The position numbers were made by a program, and so were the translations under genes. A stretch of 64,000 nt of DNA from Janibacter cremeus (GTDB taxonomy: Bacteria; Actinomycetota; Actinomycetes; Actinomycetales; Dermatophilaceae): the NCBI RefSeq assembly GCF_013409205.1, contig NZ_JACCAE010000001.1:62001-126000 (forward strand), read 5' to 3'. Positions 17,457 to 25,205 of this stretch are shown here, piece by piece. How positions within the stretch are numbered: the first letter of the stretch is position 1; every line of letters starts with the position of its first letter. The notes under the pieces were generated by a model. It saw only the letters and a list, made by a program, of their open reading frames with translations, had not been told where the DNA came from and made no database searches.

Positions 17457-18737
17457 ATGAGCAATCCCGCCACAGACATCTTCACCACACGCGAGTCCGA
17501 GGTGCGCAGCTACTGCCGCAACTGGCCCGTCGTCTTCAACACGGCGAAGGGCCCGTACCAGTACACCGAGGACGGTGAGCGCTACACCGACTTCTTCTCC
17601 GGTGCCGGCGCTCTCAACTACGGGCACAACAACGACGTCCTCAAGGAAGTGCTCCTGGAGTACATCGCGGGCGACGGCGTCACCCACTCCATGGACATGT
17701 ACACCAAGGCCAAGCGTGAGTTCCTCGAGACCTTCACCGATCTGGTCCTCACCCCGCGTGGCATGAACCACAAGATCCAGTTCCCCGGCCCGACCGGCAC
17801 CAACGCCGTCGAGACCGCGTTGAAGACGGCCCGCAAGGCGACCGGTCGTGAGGACATCGTCTCCTTCACCAATGCCTTCCACGGCATGACCTTGGGCGCC
17901 CTGGCCGTGACCGGGAACGCTTTCAAGCGCAGCGGAGCCGGCACGCCCCTTTACCACGCGACGGCGGCCCCCTACGACGACTACATCGACGGCGAGACGT
18001 CCGACTTCGCCTGGCTCAAGCGCATCTGGGCCGACAGCAGCTCCGGTCACAGTCGGCCCGCCGCCGTCATCGTCGAGACCGTGCAGGGTGAGGGTGGCCT
18101 CAACGCCGCACGTGGCCAGTGGCTCAAGGAGCTGCAGGAGCTCTGCCGCGAGCACGAGGTACTGCTCATCGTCGACGACGTCCAGGCCGGCTGTGGCCGC
18201 ACCGGCAAGTTCTTCTCCTTCGAGGACTTCGGCCTCGACCCGGACATCATCACCCTGAGCAAGTCGATCTCCGGCTACGGCCTCCCGATGGCGCTGACCC
18301 TGATCAAGCCGGAGATCGACGACTGGGAGCCCGGCGAGCACAACGGCACCTTCCGCGGTCACAACCCGGCCTTCGTCACCGGGACCAAGGCGTTGCGCAC
18401 GTACTGGGCCGATGACGAGCTCGAGAAGAACGTCGCCGCACGCACCGAGCAGCTGTACGCGCGTCTCGAGGTCATCGCCGGTTTGGCCGAGGGGAGCAAG
18501 GTCCGTGGACGCGGTCTACTCTCCGGCGTCGCCTTCGCCGACCTCGAGGCCGCGGACAACATCGCCAAGGCAGCCTTCCAGCGCAAGCTGCTCATCGAGA
18601 CCTCCGGCTCCTCCGACGAGGTCATCAAGATCATGCCGCCGCTGACCATCACCGAGGAGCAGCTCGCCGACGGCCTGGACATCCTCGAGGACGCTGCACG
18701 TGAGGTCCTGGGCGCTCCCGCCCGAGCGGGCGCCTGA
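17457..18737 (+). CDS. ectB: Diaminobutyrate--2-oxoglutarate transaminase EctB
   Basis: A 426-residue class-III aminotransferase that converts aspartate 4-semialdehyde to L-2,4-diaminobutyrate with glutamate as donor, the first dedicated ectoine step. Visible hallmarks: FFSGAGALNYGHNN, FPGPTGTNAVETALK, DDVQAGCGRTG, and the PLP lysine K269 in LSKSISGYGLPMAL. ATG at 17457 is preceded by GGAAGGA. Full family length, no lesions. It supplies EctA with substrate, and gene order A-B-C is standard. Confidence 0.97.
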   Translation: MSNPATDIFTTRESEVRSYCRNWPVVFNTAKGPYQYTEDGERYTDFFSGAGALNYGHNNDVLKEVLLEYIAGDGVTHSMDMYTKAKREFLETFTDLVLTPRGMNHKIQFPGPTGTNAVETALKTARKATGREDIVSFTNAFHGMTLGALAVTGNAFKRSGAGTPLYHATAAPYDDYIDGETSDFAWLKRIWADSSSGHSRPAAVIVETVQGEGGLNAARGQWLKELQELCREHEVLLIVDDVQAGCGRTGKFFSFEDFGLDPDIITLSKSISGYGLPMALTLIKPEIDDWEPGEHNGTFRGHNPAFVTGTKALRTYWADDELEKNVAARTEQLYARLEVIAGLAEGSKVRGRGLLSGVAFADLEAADNIAKAAFQRKLLIETSGSSDEVIKIMPPLTITEEQLADGLDILEDAAREVLGAPARAGA

Positions 18738-18773
18738 GTTTCCCCCGACACTACCAACGAAGGAAGATCCAAC

Positions 18774-19163
18774 ATGAAGGTTGTGAACGTCAACGACCTC
18801 GACGGCACCGAGTACGACGTCGTCCACGGCAACTGGCAGAGCCGCCGCATGGTCCTGGCCAAGGACAAGGTGGGCTTCAGCTTCCACATCACGATTCTCA
18901 AGGCCGGCACCTCGTCCGACTTCTGGTACGCCAACCACGTCGAGGCCGTGTACGTCTACCAGGGCAAGGGCACGCTGACCGACCGCGACACCGGAGAGAC
19001 GTACCCTCTCGAGCCGGGCGTGATGTACCTGCTCGACGACGCGGACAAGCACACCGTGACCGTCGAGGAGGACATCCACTGCGCGTGCGTCTTCAACCCG
19101 CCGGTGACGGGCCGCGAGGTCCACGACGAGAACGGCGTGTACCCGGTACTCACGGAGGACTGA
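18774..19163 (+). CDS. ectC: Ectoine synthase EctC
   Basis: A 129-residue cupin that closes N-gamma-acetyl-diaminobutyrate to ectoine. The family signature is clear: [25 protein letters not shown] start, [29 protein letters not shown] with metal-binding residues, and [24 protein letters not shown] at 18774 has AGGAAG upstream. It ends the operon; a 19-bp terminator stem starts 11 bases after the stop. No ectD hydroxylase follows, so the product here is ectoine, not hydroxyectoine, unless ectD lies elsewhere. Confidence 0.97.
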   Translation: MKVVNVNDLDGTEYDVVHGNWQSRRMVLAKDKVGFSFHITILKAGTSSDFWYANHVEAVYVYQGKGTLTDRDTGETYPLEPGVMYLLDDADKHTVTVEEDIHCACVFNPPVTGREVHDENGVYPVLTED

Positions 19164-19173
19164 TCACGACGTG

Positions 19174-19215
19174 ATGAGGAAGGGGGTGAGCCGACCGGCT
19201 CACCCCCTTCCTCAT
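19174..19215. terminator. Strong bidirectional terminator, ectC / Rho_N gene
   Basis: A perfect 19-bp inverted repeat (19174-19192 and 19197-19215) with a 4-base GACC loop between convergent genes. There is no long T-run, but the stem ends in ATGAGG/CCTCAT, giving A/T at the base on both strands. It should stop ectABC mRNA and the minus-strand gene's antisense read-through. Confidence 0.85.
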
Positions 19216-19232
19216 TCGTGGCACGGCGTGAC

Positions 19233-19505
19233 TCAGTGGTCCCGCAGTGCCCTGATCAACTCGTCCTTGTCCATCCTCGACCGTCCCTCGATGTCGAGCT
19301 CCTGCGCGCGCTTCTTCAGGTCATCGACGGTCCAGTCGTCGTACGAGCCGGACTCGCCGCCCTTGCGGCCGACGTGCGACCTGGACGACGCAGCCGCCGC
19401 ATTGGCGATGCGGGCCGACTTCTCCTTGCTCTCTCCCTCGTCACGCAACTCTTCGTAGAGCTCGTCATCCTTGACGCTGGGTCCGGGGTTCTTCTTCTCG
19501 GGCAT
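19233..19505 (-). CDS. Small Rho_N/SAP-like domain protein (DUF7218 type)
   Basis: A 90-residue hydrophilic protein. The N-terminal part has KDDELYEELRDEGESKEKSARIANAAA, typical of a small actinobacterial family; the C-terminus (~58-88) resembles the Rho N-terminal/SAP helix-extension-helix fold: WTVDDLKKRAQELDIEGRSRMDKDELIRAL. A nucleic-acid-binding role is plausible but unproven. I prefer the ATG at 19505, where family members start; an in-frame ATG at 19517 abuts GGAAGG and is less likely. It is convergent with ectC and shares the terminator. Confidence 0.82.
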   Translation of the reverse strand: MPEKKNPGPSVKDDELYEELRDEGESKEKSARIANAAAASSRSHVGRKGGESGSYDDWTVDDLKKRAQELDIEGRSRMDKDELIRALRDH

Positions 19506-19626
19506 CGTGGGGACCATCCTTCCGGTGACTGCGGTGAGGTCATGGTCGCTCTCATCCGCGCGTGTGGCCAGCCCACGGGAATGCCACTGAGTAGCGTCGT
19601 TCCCGTCCTCGGCGAGGGGCACCCCC

Positions 19627-19632
19627 TACACT
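19627..19632 (+). promoter_or_regulatory. Candidate -10 element for nhaA transcript
   Basis: TACACT fits TANNNT and lies 6 bases before a GTG (19639) that opens a short reading frame running into nhaA. No convincing -35 is visible. If used, transcription would start at that GTG, about 50 bases before the nhaA ATG. Confidence 0.45.
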
Positions 19633-19638
19633 CGGCCT

Positions 19639-19692
19639 GTGACCGCCCCCACAACGCTCGCCCGCAATCCCTGGAGGTCGTGCTCCCGATGA
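19639..19692 (+). CDS. Candidate leaderless upstream ORF (17 aa) coupled to nhaA
   Basis: GTG at 19639 opens a 17-codon frame encoding VTAPTTLARNPWRSCSR, whose TGA (19690-19692) overlaps the nhaA ATG (19689) as ATGA. The GTG lies 6 bases after a TACACT -10, so it would be read leaderlessly. The frame also contains the GGAGG of nhaA. The design resembles translational coupling or a regulatory leader peptide. No homology supports the peptide itself. Confidence 0.4.
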   Translation: MTAPTTLARNPWRSCSR

Positions 19693-20981
19693 CCGATCCC
19701 GAGACCTCCTCGAGCAGTAGCCTTGCCCCGCACCAGCTGTGGAGAGGGGTCCGCGAAAGTGCCCGCAGCGACGCCTTCGGTGGTGGTCTCCTGCTTGCTG
19801 CCACGGTGTTCGCCCTCTTCTGCGCCAACACGCCCGCCGTCGACATGTACGAGTCCCTGCGGGACACCAAGATCGGTCCCTCTGCACTGCACCTGGACCT
19901 GTCCCTCGGGCAGTGGGCCGCCGATGGTCTGCTGGCGATCTTCTTCTTCGTCGTCGGCCTGGAGCTGAAGGAGGAGTTCGTCGCCGGAAAACTGCGGGAT
20001 CCCAAGACGGCAGCACTGCCGATCGCCGCAGCAGCCGGCGGGGTGGTCGTCCCCGCGGTCATCTACACCCTCATCACGACATCCAGCGGCGGCGAGGCGC
20101 TCCAGGGATGGGCGATCCCGACGGCCACCGACATCGCGTTCGCCGTCGCGGTCCTGGCCATTGTCGCGCGTGGGCTCCCGTCCGCCCTGCGGGTCTTCCT
20201 GTTGACGCTGGCGATCGTCGACGACCTCATCGCCATCACCATCATCGCCGTCTTCTACGCCGAGGGCCTGCAGTTGCAGTGGTTGCTACTCGCTCTCGTC
20301 CCCTTGGTCCTCTTCGCGATCCTCGTCCAGCGAGGGGTGCTCACCTGGTGGCTCCTGGGCCCCCTGGGACTCGCGACCTGGGCCCTGGTACACCTCTCCG
20401 GGATCCACGCCACCGTCGCCGGAGTCCTCCTCGGCTTCACCGTCCCGGTCGTGGCCACGGCACGGGCCCGGGTGCAAAGTTCCACCACACAGGACGGTGA
20501 GCCGATCTACAACGGGTTCACGGCCTACTTGGCCGACCAGTGGGGCATCTTCTCCACCCTGGTCGCCGTCCCGGTCTTTGCCTTCTTCTCCGCAGGCGTG
20601 ACCGTCGGTGGCGTCGAGGGGATGTCCAAGGCGCTCGCGGACCCGATCACCCTGGGCATCATCGTGGGACTCGTCGTCGGCAAGCCGATCGGCATCGTCG
20701 GGACCAGCTTCTTGCTCAGCCGGTTGCCGTCCTTCAAGCTGGATCCGTCCCTGAGGTGGCCGGACATGATCGGGATGGGTTTCGTCGCCGGTGTCGGTTT
20801 CACGGTCTCGCTGCTCGTGGGAGAGCTCGCGTTCGGCAGCTCCAGCGTCGCCGACGAGCACGTGAAGATCGGCGTCCTCCTGGGCTCCTTCGCTGCCGCC
20901 GTCTGCGGTGCCGTCATCCTCGGTATCCGTGGCCGCCAACTCGGATCAGCAGCCACAGGGACCGAGGCCGCCAGCTCCTGA
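19689..20981 (+). CDS. nhaA: Na+/H+ antiporter NhaA
   Basis: A 430-residue integral membrane antiporter that expels Na+ in exchange for protons, important in alkaline or salty conditions. About 11-12 hydrophobic helices are visible, with the family's ion-binding aspartate pair (D178-D179 in LAIVDDLIAI) and the conserved IFFFVVGLELKEEF and PTATDIAFAVAVLA motifs. ATG at 19689 has GGAGG 11 bases ahead, a little long, which may reflect coupling to the short upstream frame. Placement beside ectABC fits a salt-stress neighbourhood, but they are not one operon. Confidence 0.95.
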   Translation: MTDPETSSSSSLAPHQLWRGVRESARSDAFGGGLLLAATVFALFCANTPAVDMYESLRDTKIGPSALHLDLSLGQWAADGLLAIFFFVVGLELKEEFVAGKLRDPKTAALPIAAAAGGVVVPAVIYTLITTSSGGEALQGWAIPTATDIAFAVAVLAIVARGLPSALRVFLLTLAIVDDLIAITIIAVFYAEGLQLQWLLLALVPLVLFAILVQRGVLTWWLLGPLGLATWALVHLSGIHATVAGVLLGFTVPVVATARARVQSSTTQDGEPIYNGFTAYLADQWGIFSTLVAVPVFAFFSAGVTVGGVEGMSKALADPITLGIIVGLVVGKPIGIVGTSFLLSRLPSFKLDPSLRWPDMIGMGFVAGVGFTVSLLVGELAFGSSSVADEHVKIGVLLGSFAAAVCGAVILGIRGRQLGSAATGTEAASS

Positions 20982-21086
20982 GCACGCCACGACATCGGCC
21001 CCGCACCCGTCCACGACGCAGTTGGCGCACTGCGCATGTCTCGAGCGGGTCACAGGTGGAGCAGAACAGCCGATGTGCCCGTCGCC

Positions 21087-21108
21087 GGATGCTAGCGTTC
21101 CGGCATCC
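21087..21108 (+). promoter_or_regulatory. Inverted repeat over a candidate -10, upstream of the binding lipoprotein gene
   Basis: GGATGC (21087-21092) and GCATCC (21103-21108) flank a TAGCGT hexamer (21093-21098) that fits the -10 pattern. A regulator bound here would block transcription. The transcript start would be near 21105, leaving a ~75-base leader. The rest of the 198-bp gap 20982-21179 shows nothing else I can name. Confidence 0.35.
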
Positions 21109-21179
21109 ACATGGCCGGGGAAGGGTCACGCCGACAACGATGCCGGTCGGACCCTCGGCAGTCTGTCTAAGGAGAACGT

Positions 21180-22445
21180 ATGCGTGTGAGCATGCGCACG
21201 AAGACGCTCAGTGTCACAGCGGCTGCGCTGATGGTGCTTTCCGCCTGCGGTGGGGGCGGTGATGGAGGCGATGGCGATTCCGGCGGCGATGGCGGTTCGA
21301 GCGAACCCCTGAAGCTGGGCTACGTACTCCCTGAGACCGGACAGCTCGCCTTCCTCGGGCCGCCCCAGATCCAGGCGTCGAAGTACGCGATCAGCCAGAT
21401 CAACGATGCCGGCGGTGTCCTGGAGCAGGACATCCCGGCGCTCGTCAGCGGTGACGAGGCCGATACGGCAGCCATCGCCTCCCAGTCCGCCGAGCGCGTG
21501 CTCAACGCGGACGTGGACGCCATCATCGGAGCGGCTGCGTCGGGCATGTCCTTGGCGATCATCGACAAGATCACCGGGTCGCAGGTCGTGCAGTGCTCGG
21601 GCTCCAACACGGCCCCGACCTTCACCGGCTACAAGGACGACGGTTACTACTTCCGCACCGCACCGTCGGATGCGATGCAGGGGCCGGTCCTGGCCGAGAC
21701 GATCATCGGTGACGGGTACAGCAACGTCGCGCTCGTCGGCCGCGCCGACGACTACGGCAAGGGTCTGGTGGATGCCACCGCCAAGGCGCTGGAGAGCTCC
21801 GGCGCGACGATCGCCACCAAGGAGATGTACGACCCCAAGGCGACCAACTTCGACGCCGTCGTCCAGAAGGCCGTCACCGCGAAGCCGGATGCGGTCGTGC
21901 TGGTGGCCTTCGAGGAGGGCAAGCAGATCCTGTCCGGTCTGGTGGAGGCGGGTCTGACCACCGACAAGGTCGGCCTCTACGGGGCGGACGGCCTGCGCAG
22001 CGAGGAGCTGCCGGAGCTGGTGAACAAGAAGGACCCCAGCGTCCTGTCCGGTATGAAGGGCACGGCGCCGGCGTCCTCGGCCAACGAGGCCTTCCTGAAG
22101 GACCTGAAGGAGTTCGCTCCGGACCTGAAGGAGACGCAGTTCGCACCGCAGGTCTTCGACTGCGTCAACATCATCGCTCTGGCTGCCGAGCAGGCGGACA
22201 GCACTGACCCGACCGAGTTCAAGGACGAGGTCAACGGGGTGACCAAGGACGGCGAGGAGTGCTCCTCCTTCGAGGAATGCAAGGCACTCATCGACGACGG
22301 CACCGACATCAACTACCAGGGGGCCAGCGGTCCGCTGGACTTCACCGATGACGGGGAGCCGGGTGCGGCCTCGATCGAGGTCTACACCTTCAACGACAAG
22401 GGTGACCTCAAGACGGTCCGGGTCCAGGAAGTCTCACCGGAGTGA
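21180..22445 (+). CDS. Branched-chain amino-acid type ABC transporter substrate-binding lipoprotein
   Basis: A 421-residue periplasmic-binding-type protein of the LivK/Leu-Ile-Val family. The N-terminus is a lipoprotein signal: charged start, hydrophobic core, then LSAC with the lipidated cysteine near residue 23, followed by a Gly/Asp-rich spacer. The type-I binding fold follows, with LGYVLPETGQLAFLGPP, GAAASGMSLAIID, and VALVGRADDYGKGLVD. ATG at 21180 has AAGGAG 6 bases ahead. The matching permeases and ATPases (livFGMH) are convergent at 22537-26600, across a shared terminator. The real ligand may be any branched-chain or related amino acid. Confidence 0.9.
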   Translation: MRVSMRTKTLSVTAAALMVLSACGGGGDGGDGDSGGDGGSSEPLKLGYVLPETGQLAFLGPPQIQASKYAISQINDAGGVLEQDIPALVSGDEADTAAIASQSAERVLNADVDAIIGAAASGMSLAIIDKITGSQVVQCSGSNTAPTFTGYKDDGYYFRTAPSDAMQGPVLAETIIGDGYSNVALVGRADDYGKGLVDATAKALESSGATIATKEMYDPKATNFDAVVQKAVTAKPDAVVLVAFEEGKQILSGLVEAGLTTDKVGLYGADGLRSEELPELVNKKDPSVLSGMKGTAPASSANEAFLKDLKEFAPDLKETQFAPQVFDCVNIIALAAEQADSTDPTEFKDEVNGVTKDGEECSSFEECKALIDDGTDINYQGASGPLDFTDDGEPGAASIEVYTFNDKGDLKTVRVQEVSPE

Positions 22446-22470
22446 GTCGAAGCAGCCACGGCTGCACTTC

Positions 22471-22505
22471 GAAGGGCCCGACCGCACCATGCGGTCGGGC
22501 CCTTC
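22471..22505. terminator. Bidirectional terminator between binding protein gene and livF
   Basis: A perfect 15-bp GC-rich stem (GAAGGGCCCGACCGC with GCGGTCGGGCCCTTC) and a 5-base loop lie between the two convergent stops. No T-run. Confidence 0.8.
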
Positions 22506-22536
22506 GCCCGTGTGGGTGCAAGCGTGTCGGGGTTGC

Positions 22537-23280
22537 TCAGATGCGCGCGAGGGTCCCGAGGTAGAGCTCGATCACTTTCGGGTCGTGGAGCAACTCCTGT
22601 CCCGTCCCGGTGTAGGCGTTCTGGCCCTGGTCGAGGACGTAGGCGCGGTCGGAGATCTCCAGGCAATTGGTGGCGTTCTGCTCGACCATGAGGATGGAGA
22701 CGCCGGATCGGTTGATCGTCAGGACCGACTCGAAGACGGAGTCCTGCATCATCGGCGAGAGGCCTGCTGACGGTTCGTCAAGGAGGAGCACTGCCGGGTC
22801 GGTCATGAGGGCGCGCCCCATGGCGACCACCTGTCGTTCTCCACCGGAGAGCGAGCCGCACTTCTGGTTCCGTCGCTCGGACAGCAGCGGGAAGATCTCG
22901 CTCACCACCGCGAATCGCGTTGTGAACTCCTTGGGCCGCAGATACATCCCCATCTCGAGGTTCTCCTCGACGGTCAGGGACGGAAAGACGTTGTTGTTCT
23001 GCGGGACGTACCCGATCCCCTCGGAGACCATGGCGTGCGCCGGCAAGGACGTGATGTCCTTCTCGGCCAGCAGGACCTTGCCACCGGTCACCGGTACCAG
23101 GCCGAACATGGCCTTGATCAGGGTCGACTTCCCGGCGCCGTTGGGGCCGATGATCCCGACGAGTTCGCCCTGGTCGACGCGAGCGTTGCACCCCCGCAGG
23201 ATGTCGACTCCCGGGATGTATCCGGCCACGAGATCGACTGCGGTGAGCACGGTCTCCCGGGTGGTGTCGATGTCATCCAT
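22537..23280 (-). CDS. livF: Branched-chain amino-acid ABC transporter ATP-binding protein LivF
   Basis: A 247-residue ABC ATPase. Walker A is GPNGAGKSTLIK, the signature is LSGGERQVVAMGRAL, and Walker B is PAVLLLDEPSAGLSP; the YVPQNNNVFPSLTVEENL Q-loop is LivF-typical. It energises import together with LivG. ATG at 23280 overlaps the livG stop by 8 bp, so the two are translationally coupled. A longer open frame upstream sits inside livG and is not used. Confidence 0.94.
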   Translation of the reverse strand: MDDIDTTRETVLTAVDLVAGYIPGVDILRGCNARVDQGELVGIIGPNGAGKSTLIKAMFGLVPVTGGKVLLAEKDITSLPAHAMVSEGIGYVPQNNNVFPSLTVEENLEMGMYLRPKEFTTRFAVVSEIFPLLSERRNQKCGSLSGGERQVVAMGRALMTDPAVLLLDEPSAGLSPMMQDSVFESVLTINRSGVSILMVEQNATNCLEISDRAYVLDQGQNAYTGTGQELLHDPKVIELYLGTLARI

Positions 23281-24202
23281 CGTTGCTCTCCTCCTCGTCC
23301 TGGTCCCGGGGCAGGCTCCGGTGCGCTCCGAGGTAGGCGTCGATGACCGCCTTGTCCCGTCGGATGTCATCGGGGCGCCCCTCGGCGATGAGCCTGCCCT
23401 GGGCGAATGTGGTCACCCAGTCACTGATCCCCATCACGACGTCCATGTCGTGCTCGACGAGGACGATGGTCATCCCCTCGTCCCGCAGGGCCTGGATGTG
23501 GCCGAGCAGGGACTGGGTCAGGGCCGGGTTCACGCCGGCCATGGGCTCATCGAGCATGATCATCGTCGGCTCGACCATCAGGGCCCGGGCCATCTCCAGC
23601 AGCTTGCGCTGCCCACCCGACATGGTGCCGGCGAACTCGTCCCGCATGTGGGCGAGGTTGAAGCGCTCGAGGAGCTCGTCGGCACGTGCGCCGATCACTG
23701 CCTCCTGCGACCGCCACGGGAACCTCAGCAGTGCTGGGATGAACCGCTCCCCCACCTGCTGCGTCGCTCCGAGCATGAGGTTCTCGCGTGCCGTGAGCCT
23801 GGTCAGGGCCTTCGTCAGTTGGAAGGTTCGGACCATTCCCCGTCGGGCCACCCGGTGGGCGGACAGCTTCGATACGTCCGATCCCTGGAAGCTCCAGGTC
23901 CCGTCGTCCGGGGTGTCGAATCCGGAGACCACGTTGAAGAAGGTCGACTTGCCGGCGCCGTTGGGGCCGATGAGAGAGGTGATCGTGCCCCGCTGGATCT
24001 CGAGGTGGTCGACATCGACCGCCTTGAGCCCGCCGAAGCTGCGCACGACGTCGTCGGCGACGAAGATCGCGTCAGGCTTCGCGACCCCCGGCTCCGGACG
24101 CACGCCCATGAGCTGGGCGGCTCCCACGGTTGGTGCATCACTACTCATCGTCGGATCCCCCTTGGGTCCGTCCGCGATGCCGTGTTCCCGGTCATCGGAC
24201 AT
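23273..24202 (-). CDS. livG: Branched-chain amino-acid ABC transporter ATP-binding protein LivG
   Basis: A 309-residue ABC ATPase with Walker A GPNGAGKSTFFNVVSGF, signature MSGGQRKLLEMARAL, Walker B MIMLDEPMAGVNP and the LivG-typical C-terminal IAEGRPDDIRRDKAVIDAYLG. About 45 residues precede the usual start of the ABC domain. ATG at 24202 has AAGGAG 10 bases ahead; an ATG 18 codons in (MSSDAP) is an alternative. It overlaps livM by 11 bp. Confidence 0.94.
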   Translation of the reverse strand: MSDDREHGIADGPKGDPTMSSDAPTVGAAQLMGVRPEPGVAKPDAIFVADDVVRSFGGLKAVDVDHLEIQRGTITSLIGPNGAGKSTFFNVVSGFDTPDDGTWSFQGSDVSKLSAHRVARRGMVRTFQLTKALTRLTARENLMLGATQQVGERFIPALLRFPWRSQEAVIGARADELLERFNLAHMRDEFAGTMSGGQRKLLEMARALMVEPTMIMLDEPMAGVNPALTQSLLGHIQALRDEGMTIVLVEHDMDVVMGISDWVTTFAQGRLIAEGRPDDIRRDKAVIDAYLGAHRSLPRDQDEEESNDG

Positions 24203-25184
24203 CGAGCCTCAGCTCCTTCTGGTCACCGAGGATCCCCGCCGGCCGGTAGACCATCAGCAGGACCAGACCGAGGCCGACGAGGAGGAAGCGAGCTGCTCCG
24301 ACGTCGCCGCTGTCGAGGATGCTCGAGGGAATGAGCCCGGAGGCCGTCGCGCTGCGCAGGAACGCATCGAAGAAGGTGACGATGAACCAGAACAGGATCG
24401 ACCCCAGGACGGGGCCCATCACCCGACTCGCTCCGCCGAGGATGACGATCGTGTAGAGGTAGAAGGTCACCTTCGGGTCGTAGCTGTCCGGCTGGACGGA
24501 CTGTGCGCTGATCGCCATGAGGACTCCGGCGAGGCCACCAATGGCACCGCCGAGCACGAGGCTCTGCAGCTTGAAGCTGTAGGCGCTCTTGCCCAGACTG
24601 CGGGCCGCGAGCTCGTCCTCGCGCACGGAGCGCAGCACGCGCCCCCAGGGACTGCTGATGAGCAGCTTGACCATGATGCAGCCCAGTGCCACCAGCCCCC
24701 ACGTGACCGTCATCACCCACATCGAGCGGTGATCGAAGGTGACCCGGCCGAAACCGTACGTTCCGTCGGCCCAGGGGTTGATCGCGAAGAACTCGTCGGC
24801 GAACTGCCGCAGGCCGTAGACACCACCGGTGAGCGGCTCGAGGGTGCTCGACCGGTAGAAGTACCGAAGCACCTCGGCCGCAGCGATGGTGGCGATCGCC
24901 AGGTAGTCGCCCCGTAGTCGCAGGGTCGGCAGCCCCAGGATCAGGGCGAGGACGACGGCGCAGGCGATTCCCACGAGCACCCCGACCCACATCGACCACC
25001 CGAAGGTGGCCACGGAGACGGCGACGCCGTAGGCGCCGACGAGCATGAAGCCCACCTGACCGAAGTTGAGCAGGCCGGTGTACCCGAAGTGGATGTTGAG
25101 ACCGATCGCGGACAGGGCGAAGATCGCCGCCTCGGGTCCGAACATTCCGCGAACGGCGTTACCGATGATGCTGGGCCAGTCCAT
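24192..25184 (-). CDS. livM: Branched-chain amino-acid ABC transporter permease LivM
   Basis: A 330-residue inner-membrane permease with 8-10 hydrophobic helices and the LivM hallmarks GLNIHFGYTGLLNFGQVGFMLVGAYG, LGLPTLRLRGDYLAIATIAAAEV, and the coupling loop with GRVLRSVREDELAARSLG that contacts the ATPases. ATG at 25184 is preceded by AAGGAGA. It pairs with LivH to form the channel. The gene is 21 bp from livH. Confidence 0.94.
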   Translation of the reverse strand: MDWPSIIGNAVRGMFGPEAAIFALSAIGLNIHFGYTGLLNFGQVGFMLVGAYGVAVSVATFGWSMWVGVLVGIACAVVLALILGLPTLRLRGDYLAIATIAAAEVLRYFYRSSTLEPLTGGVYGLRQFADEFFAINPWADGTYGFGRVTFDHRSMWVMTVTWGLVALGCIMVKLLISSPWGRVLRSVREDELAARSLGKSAYSFKLQSLVLGGAIGGLAGVLMAISAQSVQPDSYDPKVTFYLYTIVILGGASRVMGPVLGSILFWFIVTFFDAFLRSATASGLIPSSILDSGDVGAARFLLVGLGLVLLMVYRPAGILGDQKELRLDVR

Positions 25185-25205
25185 TTCTCTCCTTGACTCG
25201 TCGGT

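Noticed and set aside
19164-19230. ectD after ectC
   Set aside because: Only a terminator and a convergent gene follow; there is no dioxygenase frame.
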